64,000 bases of DNA, taken from assembly GCA_035048485.1 (NCBI GenBank), contig CM068586.1, positions 29,125,849-29,189,848 on the forward strand, read 5' to 3'. Source of the DNA: Pteria penguin. Lineage: Eukaryota > Mollusca > Bivalvia > Pterioida > Pteriidae. The notes under the pieces were generated by a model. It did no database searches. It was not told the DNA's origin and worked only from the letters and a program-made list of their open reading frames with translations. A program made the translations under genes and the position numbers. Shown here piece after piece: positions 39,001 through 50,945 of this stretch (positions are counted from its first letter, which is position 1; every line of letters begins with the position of its first letter).

Positions 39001-42000
39001 TGATCTAGTCACTGGAAGAGATTCAGTCGAGTCTGGAGCTCTACTGCTCTAGTCACTGGAAGAGATTCAGTCAAATCTGGAGCTCTGCTGATCTAGTCAC
39101 TGGAATAGATTCAGTCGAGTCTGGAGCTCTACTGATCTAGTCACTGGAATAGATTCAGTCGAGTCTGGAGCTCTGCTGATCTAGTCACTGGAAGAGATTC
39201 AGTCGAGTCTGGAGCTCTACTGATCTAGTCACTGGAAGAGACTCAGTCGAATCTGGAGCTCTATTGATCTAGTCACAGGAAGAGACTCAGTCGAGTCTGG
39301 AGCTCTACTGATCTAGTCACTGGAAGAGACTCAGTCGAGTCTGGAGCTCTACTGATCTAGTCACTGGAAGAGACTCAGTCGAGTCTGGAGCTTTACTGAT
39401 CTAGTCACTGGAAGAGACTCAGTCGAGTCTGGAGCTTTACTGATCTAGTCACTGGAAGAGACTCAGTCGAGTCTGGAGCTCTACTGATCTAGTCACTGGA
39501 AGAGATTCAGTCGAGTCTGGAGCTCTACTGCTCTAGTCACTGGTAGAGACTGGGTGCAAATGATCTGCTTATCATTTTCTATAGTGACACTGTGCTCTTT
39601 GTCACTATGATTATATAAAAAACAAAAGTTATAAAGACAGAAATTGCGTTAAAAGTGCTACACAAATGAGGGAGAATATCCAGTCATGAGATTTTTATGA
39701 TGGATGCTATGGTGACTATACTGCATAACATCACACAATTTTTTAACCCTTGTGAGGTATCATGAGTATATCATTATGATAAAGTGTCATCACAACTGCT
39801 ATGAAATGAGGGAAAAATTCCAGTTTCAAGATGTCAGCCATATTAGGTAATGTAATGCAATTATTTATGTTGCATATGTTCATCAATTATGCTGAATGAA
39901 TATTTCCTGTAAAGTTTCATTAAAATCACTACAGAAATGACAGAGCAGAAGTACAGATAAGATTCAATAGATTTCTATAGGAAAAGTGACCACACCTTTT
40001 TCTTGACTCCATGATCAGAACCCAGACAACACAAAACACGAAATCATGTACCCAACAAAATGTGTTTAACTCTATGTGTCTTGTAGGTCAAATAAGGTTA
40101 ATGAAATAAAAGGAAAAATGGGACAACTGTGGGTATGTAGAAGTGAGACATGGAATGGTTGTTTGTTTTTTTTATAAGTTATTGATAATTTGAGATGTTT
40201 TGCATAAAGCCTTGAAGAACATACATGTACACCACATCCATTCAAGCATAATTATGTATTATGTCGGACATTTTTACAATATGAAGTCAAACAAGATACT
40301 GCCTAAATTTACATGGCATTTGCATGCAGACCGTATATAGAATGATGAATATCTGAATGCTAATGATTTCTTGTTCTATGGATTCTTTAATTATGCTTTG
40401 ATTAATCTATTCTAAAGACAACTGAAATCATTTTATGAAATCAAGCAAAATCAGCAATTATGCTTTATAAAAACATACAGATTTTTTTTCTTATCTGTAT
40501 AAAATATTCACTCTGAACATGAAATGTCAGCATTCAGCTCTGATATCCATAAATACATTCTGAAATGTAAATGACATGCATAGTACATGTATTACCATGC
40601 AACTAGTCACATGTATTCGTTATTGCACGAAGCTTTATGTTACCTGATGGCCGACCACTGATCAATGCCATCTAGTGGCAGAGTTCCATTCAGAGATCCC
40701 CCTGCAAGTCTGACTAAGGTAGGGAACCAATCGGTGACATGAATCAGATTCTTGGACACCACACCCTTAGTTGTTAGATGGTTACTATGGACAAAGCCCA
40801 CACCACGCATTCCACCCTCCCACAAGGAGGCTTTCCAACCTCGTAAGGGAAAATTATTCCCTCCTTCATGAATCTGACCACCATTATCTATGAACATTGA
40901 AAGACAGAAGTTTTTCAATAATATCAGTATTGACTAAGCAACTTTTAAAGCTTTTTTTCAACTCAAAGTGTTATTTCAGAACGTACAATATATCGCTATT
41001 TTTCACTATCTTGAACTTATATTAGGAATGATCTGAAATGTTTGATGAAACATTATGCCATCTTCTCACACAATATGTAAAGAAATAACCAGACAAAAAA
41101 ACAGACAAACGGACAAAGAGACAAAGCATCATGTGACAAAGTGATCCCTAAATGTCACCTTACTTTACACTAGGTAACACAATAAAACTTTTTAGGAAAT
41201 CAACTACAAAAGGAGTTACCCTTCAATATTATTGATAAGGACTTTACTTGTTCAATGTTTTACTTATTTGTTCGATTCTGGTTTTATATCACATCAAGCT
41301 TACTGCACTTCTAAGATGATGGCAACCACCAATGCAATGCATAGAAATTCAGACCTTTGTAATAAACCCATCCAAAGTGGTGAGAATTTTTTTATGTGCC
41401 ACATCTACCATGACACAGGACCTTGGTATCTATCATAAATCTCATTCCAAAGACAAGACGCTGGCAAGCCTTCAGCAGGGCTCAAACCAGAAACCTCTTG
41501 ATCATGAACAAAGTATCTAATCAACTAAGCTATGCCAGTTCCTTTCAAGGTTTTAGCACTTACACCATTTGACATAGAGTTCAATAACGTTATCAGTTTA
41601 TGAAAAATAAAAACCACTTCTTTCACTCTTATATGTCTTTTTTTATTTAGATTTTCAATCTTACACTAACTTTATTTTTGTGCAGGCTTCATGCACAATC
41701 ACACAGTTTGATGTAAAACAGTTTTATGGCATCTGAGAGGTTAATCCACAAAAAGAGAGGATAAGAGAGTCATTTTGGGAGGATTCATCATAATCCTCTT
41801 TTTTTTGAAAACTTTACCTTAACCTGCATTTCACCTACACAAAGTTTGCAGTTTAAAGAGCATGAAAAGCTGAATTTTACAACTATCCTATTCTTCTATT
41901 TGACAGAAATTCTCACTAGAGATAAGAAGATATAATGGATTCTTGTTCAGCACCTATATCCCATTTTCAAATAAAACAAGATTTACTGGGAGACAACAGA

Positions 42001-43284
42001 GATCACTGAATGGGTTTAAATATGGTAAAGTCCCTTTTATTCCTGTGAACTTTATTTTGATGTAAATTTGTGAGTCTGACAGTGTGTAAAAGTTAATGTT
42101 CTCACAAATAAAATCATAATATATGCTATTGAAAGAATATGGCCAAGGGTAAGTTTTGAAAATTGTCTCAAGTTCAAGGTCACAAAATGTGACATCAATC
42201 AAATAAAAGCACTGATAATATGCAAACTTTCCCTGAAACCATAGTTTGAATAGAAAGACTTACTGAATTATTACAACTTCATAAATACAGAATACAGCAT
42301 TGTATTGTTGTTACCTGTAGAGAAAATGAGGATCGTGTTGTCCCACATTCCTTTATCCTTCAGAGTCTGAGTAATATTACCAACAGCTTCGTCTAAGGCA
42401 GACACCATTCCTACAATGTAATATTGGTACATTCCATTTAACTAAGAAAATTAATGTGTATTGATACATGTATATGAAAGTAAAAAGAAATAACACTTTT
42501 TTCCAGAAAGGTTTTCTCCTTTTAATATTTTACTTGCTATATGAAGTAATGACTTGATCTGGGACAAAGGCACACTTTTTTTATAATTTACTTTGCAGAT
42601 CATAAAGTGTGCATCTCCACAAAACAACTTCTCACTCTGTATACAGAAAAAAATATCTAAAATATTCCTCAATGGAAATATATGTACAATTATGAAATAT
42701 CTAAAACTATCCTCAATGGAACCCTATTACAATGAGGATAAATCTTATAGTTGCACCTGCATATAGTTTTCTCTGTTTATCTTTAATATGTTGATACGGT
42801 TTAAGGTACTTATCTGGAACTTGTAGAGGAGCATGGACAGCTTGGAAAGGTAGGTACATAAATAGAGGCTGAAAAAATAAAGAAATTACAAATAGTTTGA
42901 ATGAAATCAAACCCAGAAATTGTACTATTATTTCTTGTATTACATTTTCTGCAACTTTTAGATATTTATTATTACCAGAGCTGGTGTAGGTCTGCCAGTT
43001 GAACACTTGAAACAAAGCCAACAAGTCTCTGAGTCAAGACAATCCTGTGCTATACTGTTCTCCTATCTTTTTATGAGGCCTGTATCACTGTAGACATTGT
43101 CACATAAAGATCTCTCATTGCTTTGTGTGGGTATATTGCATAGATCTAAATTTCTGTGCAATGCATCAGGTATGCTTTATTTGAAAATTTTACCTGTTGC
43201 TGAGCCATTTCTTACCTGGGAAATGGTAATCTTTATTGTTTCAAGCTCATTTCACAAATTGCTTTACTTTATATATATATACCG

Positions 43285-43327
<43 letters not shown>

Positions 43328-46300
43328 GAAATCACATGCAATTCACTATATATATATATATCATCTAGTGTAACTTATCTCTATGCAATCCTCTCATGAT
43401 TCTAACTTACTTACCATTGTATAGGCTGGTACACACTATGAAATTGATCTTATGAGATTAATCACATGTAACAAACTTCATTGTGTGTACCGGGCTAATA
43501 ATAGGTCCATGGAACAAACTTAAGACATATCATATGTGTTTCAGTTTGCAATAGAGCACATGGTGAGTTGTATGTGATTTCATTCAAGAAACCAATCAGA
43601 GCATGAACTAAAATATCAGTGGAGGTCACTAAGATACCAACATTAGTAATCAACAATGTTTCATTATTTACAAATGAAAAGAATAGTTAAAAACTTAAAT
43701 AGCTAAAGTTATGTCAATGGAAAACACTCAAAATTTACAACTACTAGATAGAGCATGAAAAGTGTTTTATTCTGGCATTCTTATCCAGATTTTCTTCAAT
43801 TGCTCCCTCAAAATATCAAGTACTATAATAATGCTTATGATAAAAGCCATGAATTGATCTATTATAAAAATAAGAATTACATTGAAAAGAAATATTTATT
43901 TACGTATTTGGAGGGAAATTTGGCAAGAATATATAAGATTAATTGCAGCGTGTGTGCATTGAGTTTCATGCAAATAAAGTTGCATGCGATCTACATGTAT
44001 CTCAGGAGACTAATTGTATAGCTTGTAGTCATAGAGTATATACCTTTGTATCAGAATGACTTTGAATAATTTGGCGTGCACGTTCTGCAAACAGATACGT
44101 TGAATAAACGCCAGAATGGTTGGCTGGCTGGTAGTTGTCACGGAGGTCCATTCCACACATTTTACCGTAACATCGAGAATGAGTAAAATAATTCTCACTT
44201 CCTGTTAAATACCCTGGTAAGAAATAAAAAAAGTCAAACTTGGCACAGTGTTACTGAATGATAATCTTCTGTAATCAATGAACTTTCAATCTTGTGTCAT
44301 GTTTGTCTTATTAGAAGAGGTTTGACTATATATAATAATTCATGTACACTACTTTCAAGTAGAAACATAAAATTTAAAAGTTGTAGACAATCTAGCTAAA
44401 AATGAAATATAATGAAATAATGGTACAGAACATAATAAAACATTTTGAACAAAAGTTTTAGGAATGCAAAAATGTTTAAAAAGATGTACTCAATAAAAAT
44501 GTTTTAGTGGTATTCGTTTAAAATTTAGATTTACCAAAATAAGAATCAAAGCCTCGACTATTTGGTAAATATTCCTTCTTGTAAAAGCCTAGATGCCATT
44601 TGCCAACAGCATGGGTAGAATAACCAGCCTCTCGCATTTTATCAGCAATTGTTGGACTATTTAAAGGTAGACCATGGGGCTGTGAGGGCCATATAATTCC
44701 GTGCTGCAAACCAGTATGAATCTACAAAACACAAAAACGTGGTATTTCATGCCAAGATCTTAATCAAGGATGAATTTCAAATTAACTTGATAAACATAAA
44801 CTTTTTCCAGTTTCTGACAAAGTCTCATGTTTACTGTTTTATGCCAATTTCAGGAATTTTCCATCTAAAATATGTTTTGATGGCACTGTACCTTGTTTAT
44901 ATTTGAAACTACTCTCTAGCAACTTTATGATGGATAACAAGAAAAAGTGGTGACCAGACTGGAATTCAAAATCAGGACCCATCAACTACCTAGATAATGT
45001 CCTACCAAGTTATGTGAGCTGATACAACATTTATCAACTGACCATGGATTTTAGTCAGATTCACTAACTTTCAAAATGAACTTCCTAACCATCTGACCAT
45101 GCCATGGGAAGGAAGCAATGGTAACTAAGATTCAGTATGTACCCCAAAAGGCACCTTCCACTCACCATGACTGAAAGTTGTCATAAAAATGATGACTGGA
45201 GTTACTATCAAGGTGCATGTACCATTCACAAAACCCAGAATCCAGCACTCTGGAGTATTTATACTGGTAATAAACAAATTATTGGCACTGAGGAGAAACT
45301 GAAAATAAAATCATGAAAATGGACAGATATTTGGGAATTTCCTGAAACAATTAAGGGAAAATACTTAATGCAAAATCATTCTTACTTTGATTTAAGTTTT
45401 AAGTGGCTAGCAATCCAGTTTCCACTGTATATTTTCCTGACAGCAAACATTGATAATATTGCCTTGCACATTATTTTTATGAAATTCAGTTGATGGCTAT
45501 GCTTCAATCAAAGCAGAATACAGCTTTAAACAAGATGTGTTTGTGGAACATGAATGTCCTAAGCGGCAACAAAGTCCAAATATGGCAAATTTTGAAATGT
45601 AGGTCAAAAGTCACCATAAGGACATGAGGTCAAAGACCATAGTGTCACTTGAAAGGGGCTTTATTAGTGGAGTATGCATGCCAAATATGAAGTCTGTGTA
45701 GCTATCTCTCATGGTTCAAAAGTTATGGTGAAAGTTAAGGTTGACAACAGACAGACAAACAAGCAAACAAACAGACAGACAGGTCAAATACAATAATTCC
45801 CTGATCTATCAATCCAGGGGAATAAAAATTCAGATGAAATTGCTCATATTAGCATAAAAATTCAGATGAAATTGCTCAAATACTGTACATGTACTTATTT
45901 TAGCGGGATTCATATTTTAGCGGAATTAGCGCTGTTCAAAGTGCGCTAATTCATGACTACGCTAATATAAAATACATGAGATCGATAGAATTAAATGGGC
46001 ACTTCCGTTTCAACTCTATAGTTATGTCTATCAAATAAATATCAAGAACAAATTCATCATTTATTTTGATAAAGCATAAAGAGGACACAAGTAACGATCG
46101 ATTAAAGACGTTTGCATTACCGGACTTGTCGATATGATTATCACAAAACCAACGCAAGAATTAAAAAAAAAAACGTGGTTTGAAGTTTAGGAATTAATCC
46201 CCCGCTAAGCATATCGCTTCTACAATACCGTCTATTACGTAATTATAGGCAAAGAGCGGTCAACGATACAAGTAATTTATCTTATATGAACTTATGAAAA

Positions 46301-48071
46301 CAATGGCTTCGTCCGTAAAAGGTAAGAATGCCATTTTGTTTTCTATTTGTCTTTCTTTTAAAAAAAATTATTACTTATCATTATAACTAGGTGTTTTGCT
46401 TTCAATGATATGGTAGATTATTGGATAAACATGAATGAAATGAGGTTGTATTTGATTCACTGCATATACTGTGAGTAAGGTAATTGACCCGACGCTTGTC
46501 ATCCAAGCCAATCAACGGTTTAACAACTCCAGGTACATGTACTCTTTAATTATGTCCAATGGCAAACGTGTCATACCAGCCGACTCGATAATCGCACGTG
46601 TGGCATATATTTCAATTCCTCGTGAGTAAGATACTTAAACGCACTATTTTTACCCAAAAACTGTTTTGAATGCGCCGATTTAATGGATAAATTGCGCTAA
46701 TCGAACTTGACAAATGTGCTAATTCATGACTACGCTAAAATACTGCCGACCCTTCATTCGAGCATTCTGCGCTAAAATTTGATTGCGCTTATATATGTAC
46801 ACGTACAGTAAGCAGAGAATCTCAGAGGATGGGGACAATGTAATAATAATACATATACAATCAGAAGGTTGAGTGATACGTATGACTCACAGTTAATGCA
46901 ATGGCTCATGCAATTTAACCCAGACAAGTATGAAGCACTACACTTCACCACCAGATGGAATCCAGTCATGCATGACTATATCCTCTATGAAATCACACTT
47001 GGATCAGTAAAGAATGCAAAATATTTATGACTAAATATCAGTCACAACCTGTCATACAATACCCACATCGACATCACAGACAGAGAGGTGAACAACATCC
47101 TTGCCTTTTTGAAGAGAGACATCAGCCAAACACAGATCAAGACTCAGTGTTATACTACATTAGTGAGTCCTACAATGGGATATGTATGTGTAGTGTGGGG
47201 TCCAGCTGCACAAAGAAACACTTATAATTTCTGAACTGGAAATAGTACAATGAAGTGCAGCAAAGTTTGTTTTGGGCTACTACAAGACAACTAGTAGTGT
47301 TTCCAGCATGTTGTATGAACTACACTGGATTACACTAGTAAAAAGGAGGAAGAAGGCATTTTAAGGTCATCATGCTCTACAGAATAGTTAATAATTCAGC
47401 GCCCATTTCAACTCAGCCATACCTAATCCCCAGGGGAGCCTGATCAACCTGAGGACAGATAAGCAATTCCACATACCTTACTCCAGGCTGTAGTGTCATC
47501 AGCAGTCATTCCTTACATCCCTTATCAGACACTGGAAAGACAACCCAGCAGCAGCTGTTATGGCATTTACCATCGATGGCATTAACTTGGTTAAGGACAG
47601 CCAACAATATTTAGTTGCCCAAGGAGGACCAATTTCAAATTTTTAATAGTATATCTCACCATCTATGTTTTTAATGGAAACCGTTTCCCAATGGCCATGC
47701 AGCAAAGCAGTGACAATATGCCAGATACCGTTTGCGGTGTAAACTGTAATGCCTAATGGAAGAAGAATGTAATGGACATGCATGAACTTAAATTTTACCT
47801 GGTATCTTCCAGACAGAAGTTGACTGCGAGTTGGTGTACATATAGGCTGTACATAGTAATTCTCTAATCTCACTCCCGCTTTGGCAAGTTTGTCCAAATT
47901 TGGAGTTTGAATCTCAGAACCGTGGTAACCAATATCGTTGTAACCAAAATCATCTGCTAGGATAAAAATGATATTAGGCTTTTTCTGAGACATGACAACC
48001 CTAAAACTTAATAAGATGTAAATGCCTAATGCTAAAACTACATTGTGCGACTCCATTTTCTTGAACTGCAT
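36034..48071 (-). CDS. ARSB: Arylsulfatase B-like enzyme (N-acetylgalactosamine-4-sulfatase family), eight coding exons
   Basis: ARSB-type lysosomal or secreted sulfatases remove 4-sulfate from dermatan and chondroitin sulfates. Exons in transcript order: 48071-47799, 44721-44535, 44213-44044, 42868-42757, 42410-42315, 40887-40644 (6a), 36873-36719, 36299-36034. All phases join to 1503 bp, 500 aa (human ARSB is about 533). A signal peptide lies near residues 7-28. Active-site landmarks are all present: ADD (Asp40/Asp41), sulfatase signature [13 protein letters not shown] with Cys78 as formylglycine precursor and Arg82, GKWHLG (Lys132, His134), AVHAPLQ (His222), STDNGG (Asp280, Asn281) and RGWK (Lys298). 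The C-terminus YWGPWQ resembles human VWGPWM. An in-frame ATG at 48056 gives an alternative start five codons later. A second exon 6 (38889-38646) is an alternative. Orthology to ARSB rather than to a related invertebrate sulfatase (ARSI/ARSJ-like) is likely but not proven. Confidence 0.93.
38646..38889 (-). CDS. ARSB: Alternative (mutually exclusive) exon 6b of the arylsulfatase B-like gene
   Basis: The exon is 244 bp, the same length as exon 6a (40644-40887), with a TTTGCAG acceptor and an ATAAG|GTGGGT donor. It encodes the same DNGG...DGVDQW...AI segment. By hand count about 60 of 81 residues match 6a. Asn281 and Lys298 equivalents ([21 protein letters not shown]) are kept. Differences cluster in the middle: [20 protein letters not shown] replaces [20 protein letters not shown]. 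It starts in phase 1 and ends in phase 2, so exactly one of 6a or 6b must be used. Splicing 6a to 6b creates an immediate TAA (AG|A TAA), and skipping both shifts the frame. Expression of this form is inferred from preserved splice sites and an open frame. Confidence 0.85.
38974..39550. repeat. 44-bp minisatellite between the two arylsulfatase exon 6 copies (about 13 units)
   Basis: Units of 44 bp contain GAGTCTGGAGCTCTACTGAT and CTAGTCACTGGAAGAG. Variation is mostly limited to GATTC/GACTC, CTCTAC/CTTTAC/CTCTGC and AAGAG/AATAG. The array sits in the intron separating exon 6a from 6b, near the acceptor side of 6b. Confidence 0.95.
41279..41541 (-). mobile_element. Degenerate tRNA-derived SINE in an arylsulfatase intron
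   Basis: It shares the family order (CATCCAAAGTGGTGAGAATTT, GTGCCACATCTACCATGACA, CATTCCAAAGACAAGACGC) and a decayed tRNA-like head ending near AAGCTATGCCAGTTCC. No clear target duplication was found. It lies in the intron between exons 5 and 6a and has the same strand as the gene. Confidence 0.55.
43270..43350. repeat. Palindromic TA-rich tract with CCGG centre
   Basis: TATATATATACCGGGTATATATATA gives a palindrome around ACCGGGT followed by a longer TA run to about 43317 and further TA tracts near 43349. It lies in an arylsulfatase intron. Confidence 0.7.
45533..45828 (-). repeat. Dispersed repeat (GATAGATC...GGGGCA family), minus orientation
   Basis: In reverse it begins TTCCCCTGGATTGATAGATC and ends near TTCATGTTCCACAAACAC, matching both ends of the copy at 56790-57047 (GATCGATAGATCGGGGCATA ... 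GGGGGCATTTGTGTTTCACA). A CAGACAGACAAACAAGC block mirrors the TGTCTGTCTG of the other copies. It lies in arylsulfatase intron 1. Confidence 0.65.
45883..46808. mobile_element. 926-bp TA-flanked inverted-repeat element
   Basis: The left end CTGTACATGTACTTATTTTA and the reverse complement of the right end, CTGTACGTGTACATATATAA, begin an imperfect terminal inverted repeat of about 40 bp that includes ATTTTAGCG. TA flanks both ends (45881-45882 and 46809-46810). A direct subterminal phrase, GCTAATTCATGACTACGCTA, occurs near both ends. The interior contains one ATG followed by a consensus donor (ATGGCTTCGTCCGTAAAAG|GTAAGA, 46304-46322) but no further exon was recognised. It fits a non-autonomous DNA transposon. 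Confidence 0.6.
46885..47600 (+). pseudogene. LINE reverse-transcriptase C-terminal fragment (non-LTR retrotransposon)
   Basis: A frame from 46885 encodes [18 protein letters not shown], then VKNAKYL, a stop, then [24 protein letters not shown], and [20 protein letters not shown], ending at a stop. This is the familiar end of the reverse-transcriptase domain of Jockey/CR1-type elements (FNP-KCE--H-T, KYLG--IS--L-WN-HI, LRRNL, LV-P-LEY---VW-P). The glycine after KYL is replaced by a stop. Later frames are broken but continue to about 47600. It is antisense within arylsulfatase intron 1 and inactive. Confidence 0.8.
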
Positions 48072-48118
48072 AGGTTAAACTGAATTAATAATCGCGGTAT
48101 TAGAGACAGCTTGCAATA

Positions 48119-48126
48119 TCACATGA
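48119..48126. promoter_or_regulatory. TCACATGA (TFEB/MITF-type M-box) upstream of arylsulfatase
   Basis: The octamer TCACATGA matches TCACRTGA, the core recognised by MiT/TFE factors that coordinate lysosomal genes in vertebrates. It lies 48 bp upstream of the start codon at 48071. Presence is seen; function here is inferred, and an eight-base match can arise by chance. Confidence 0.3.
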
Positions 48127-49064
48127 CGCTTTATCTCTCAACCATTGTCACTAAAAAGCACTGATTTTTTTGTCTTTGACTCATGCTATAAAGCGTTCAT
48201 AACACCGTCAAATAATCGGGATATCGAATGGAAGTTATTCTGTACGTTTGATTATCTATTTTGGGCGCGATAAAAAAATTTAAGAAATTCAAAATAAGCC
48301 AATAAGTATAATTTGAAATGTTAATAGTTGTCAATGGAAATTAACAATGAGTCAATAAGCTATAAAAATATTTAGACTCCTTTAAATGACGACACATCTA
48401 ATTTTTATTCAAGCGAAATATTTTTGGTATGAATAATTTTACTATGAACGCAATTTGATAAGGTGGCTGCCAAAGTTGACATTGGGAACGCTCAACGCTT
48501 GCAAAACATAGCTTTTGTAGTCCAATTCAAGACATCGTTAGTATTTATATCTGATGTTTTTACCTAAGTTTAGTAAAATATTTCAGTAAAATGTCAGTAC
48601 TTTCACTTTATTTAATTGTAAAATTAGTCTGTATAACATGTATTATATATTGCAGCTGTATTGTACACCACAGGCTCAGCGTTAACGTCTCACTCAGTCA
48701 TTGTACTCTGCGCATGGTACAATTAGTACAATGTCAGCCTTCGCAAAAGTTTTGAAAACTGACCAGACATTTTTCTAATTCTGTTGAAATTTACATGTAA
48801 ATAATAGGGAAAAGTTGAAAACTTTTACCTGATCAAAGCTAATTTTACCAGATTTGTCTGGTGGTCTGGTGAATTTTGGATCATCTGGATTGCCTAAACT
48901 TTCACATCTTGGGCCCATTTACAAAAGAAAGGCAAATCGTAAATTTTCGATTCCTGAATTAATGAAAGTTTTCCTAGAATACATTATAAAATGCAATTTC
49001 TTGTTGTTATTTAGATCTATTACTGGGGGGTTTTTTGGGTTATATTTTTGTTTTGTTTTTTTTT
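48127..49064. other. Region between arylsulfatase and the repeat cluster
   Basis: Probable promoter region of the arylsulfatase gene and possibly of the divergent RING gene, whose first non-coding exon was not located. No recognisable coding exon or repeat was seen. Confidence 0.4.
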
Positions 49065-50264
49065 AGCTAACCTGAGCCAAAGGCTCATGTTACCTATAGT
49101 CATAGTGCGCTGTCTGTTATCGTCGTCTGTCCGTCGTTAACTTTTTCACATTTTCGACTTCTTCTCTGGAACTACATTGCAGATTTTGATCACACTTTGT
49201 GTAAATGATGTACTCAAGGTCCCCTACTAAAATTGTGTTCGGGATCCAGATTACCTCAGGGGTGGATCCAGGGCGGGGCCAAAAGTGCCCAAAACGGTAC
49301 CCTCTTCAAACATCTCCTCCTCCAGAACCAGTATATAAATGGGGAAACTAATTGCATTTCAACAATCTATAAAGATGGGTTATTAAAAATGTGTTCGGGG
49401 TTAAGATCCGTCAAATAGAAATTTACGCTTTTTGACGTGTTTCTGGACTTAGTCTTTTCAATGCAGAAAAGTGTCATGTTTTTCAGTTAATTGATATTGA
49501 TGATTTCTTAATGACTATTTTGATCCTAATTGTGGTCAGGAATATTATTGTGAAAGAATTTTGTCATCATCTCAATTTTGGGATTTTTTATGAATATTTT
49601 AAGACTTCCACAAAAAAAGGGGGGTGGCCATTTTTACACATTTTCAACTTTTTCTACAAAACCACATGAAATTTTTTAATGAAACATGGAATACATGAAG
49701 TACTAAAGGTCCTCTATCAATTTGGTAAATTTCATCCAAATTGGTTAACAGATAATGCCACCATGTCTAAAAAGTAGGTCTCACAATGGTACCTATACCA
49801 CTTGGTAATTGAAATATGGAGAGTAGCAGTTCAAATCCAGCTGTGGTCAAAAAAATTTTTTTTCATTTCTTTACACATCTAAATAAGTTTTTAGATGTTT
49901 CTCAACACTCAACATATGAAATTAGGCAATTTTAAGTTAGATCTGGACAATATTTGAAACAATTGTTGTTCATGACCCAGACTTGAAATCAGTCAACAAA
50001 AGGCCCCACCTAAAGAAAATGACTAACTTGTTACCCTGAATGACATCTTGCAGAGACATAGGAAATGCTTAATATCAAAATCACCTGAATGGATGTGCAA
50101 AAAAGTTTTGTTTTTTATTCTAGTCTGAAATAAAATTTGACATATTTTCAACATTTGTGTTGACTTAGTCACAGTAATGCAAAAATAAATGAATTCTTCC
50201 TTCATGCATGACTGATCAACTAGGTACTCAGATGAGCGATATAGACCCACTTGGGCCTCTTGTT
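49065..50264 (+). mobile_element. Dispersed non-coding repeat, copy B (~1.2 kb)
   Basis: It has the same ends and order as copy A (24869-26714): start AGCTAACCTGAGCCAAAGGC, end CCCACTTGGGCCTCTTGTTT. It has one internal unit where copy A has two, and it lacks copy A's SINE. The two are closely similar in the last ~500 bp (e.g. ACTCAACATATGAAATTAGG, CATGACCCAGACTTGAAATC). Non-coding. Confidence 0.7.
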
Positions 50265-50943
50265 TAATTAGCAAAAAACAATGGGTACAACTGAATTCGG
50301 TACTTGGTGATTTCGGCATATACATAAATGGTGAATTTGGTACTTGATGATTTCGGTACTCGGTAATTTCGGTTCATAGTGAGATTAAGTGATTTTGGCA
50401 TCTTATTATCTTATATATCAATTTATTTAAACTTTTATTTTCTTTATTATACAAGTCATTTAAAGTTTAAGTTAATGGGAATATTTGTATTGGAAGTGTA
50501 TTTTATCTTAATATGTTCATATAATTTTGGTTAAATTTCAGATTATTTAATATTATGTAATTGAATATATATATATTAAATCTAAGTTGAAAGTTTACAT
50601 GTGAAAGAGAGATTAACAAATTCATAAAAAAGTAAACGTCAGTGCCGAAATTACTATATCAAGGTACCAAAATCACCAGATGGTGCAGAAATTACCAAGT
50701 ACCAAATTCATTAGAATTCAAAATAATCACCAGAAAATCAGTCATTTCTGTAAATATATCTACTTTTAAAATATTGTTAAATATTTATGGTTTGTTATAA
50801 ATGGATCCCTGAACTGTTTGCAACATCTAATAAATAATTACATATTTCAACATGTTTATTACAATTTTTTAACTTTTCAACAAAAAACTTTTGTTACAGT
50901 AGACCAAATGCATAAGTGTGAAACAGTGCATGATGTGTCTTTA
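50265..50943. other. AT-rich intergenic stretch
   Basis: Short imperfect repeats of GGTACTTGGTGATTTCGGTA-type occur at 50300-50360 and around 50640-50700 (partly inverted). No gene was recognised. Confidence 0.4.
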
Positions 50944-50945
50944 TA

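Noticed and set aside
43429..43490. Short inverted repeat GGTACACACTATGAA / TTCATTGTGTGTACC as a MITE
   Set aside because: Only about 60 bp in total with no target duplication; could be chance.
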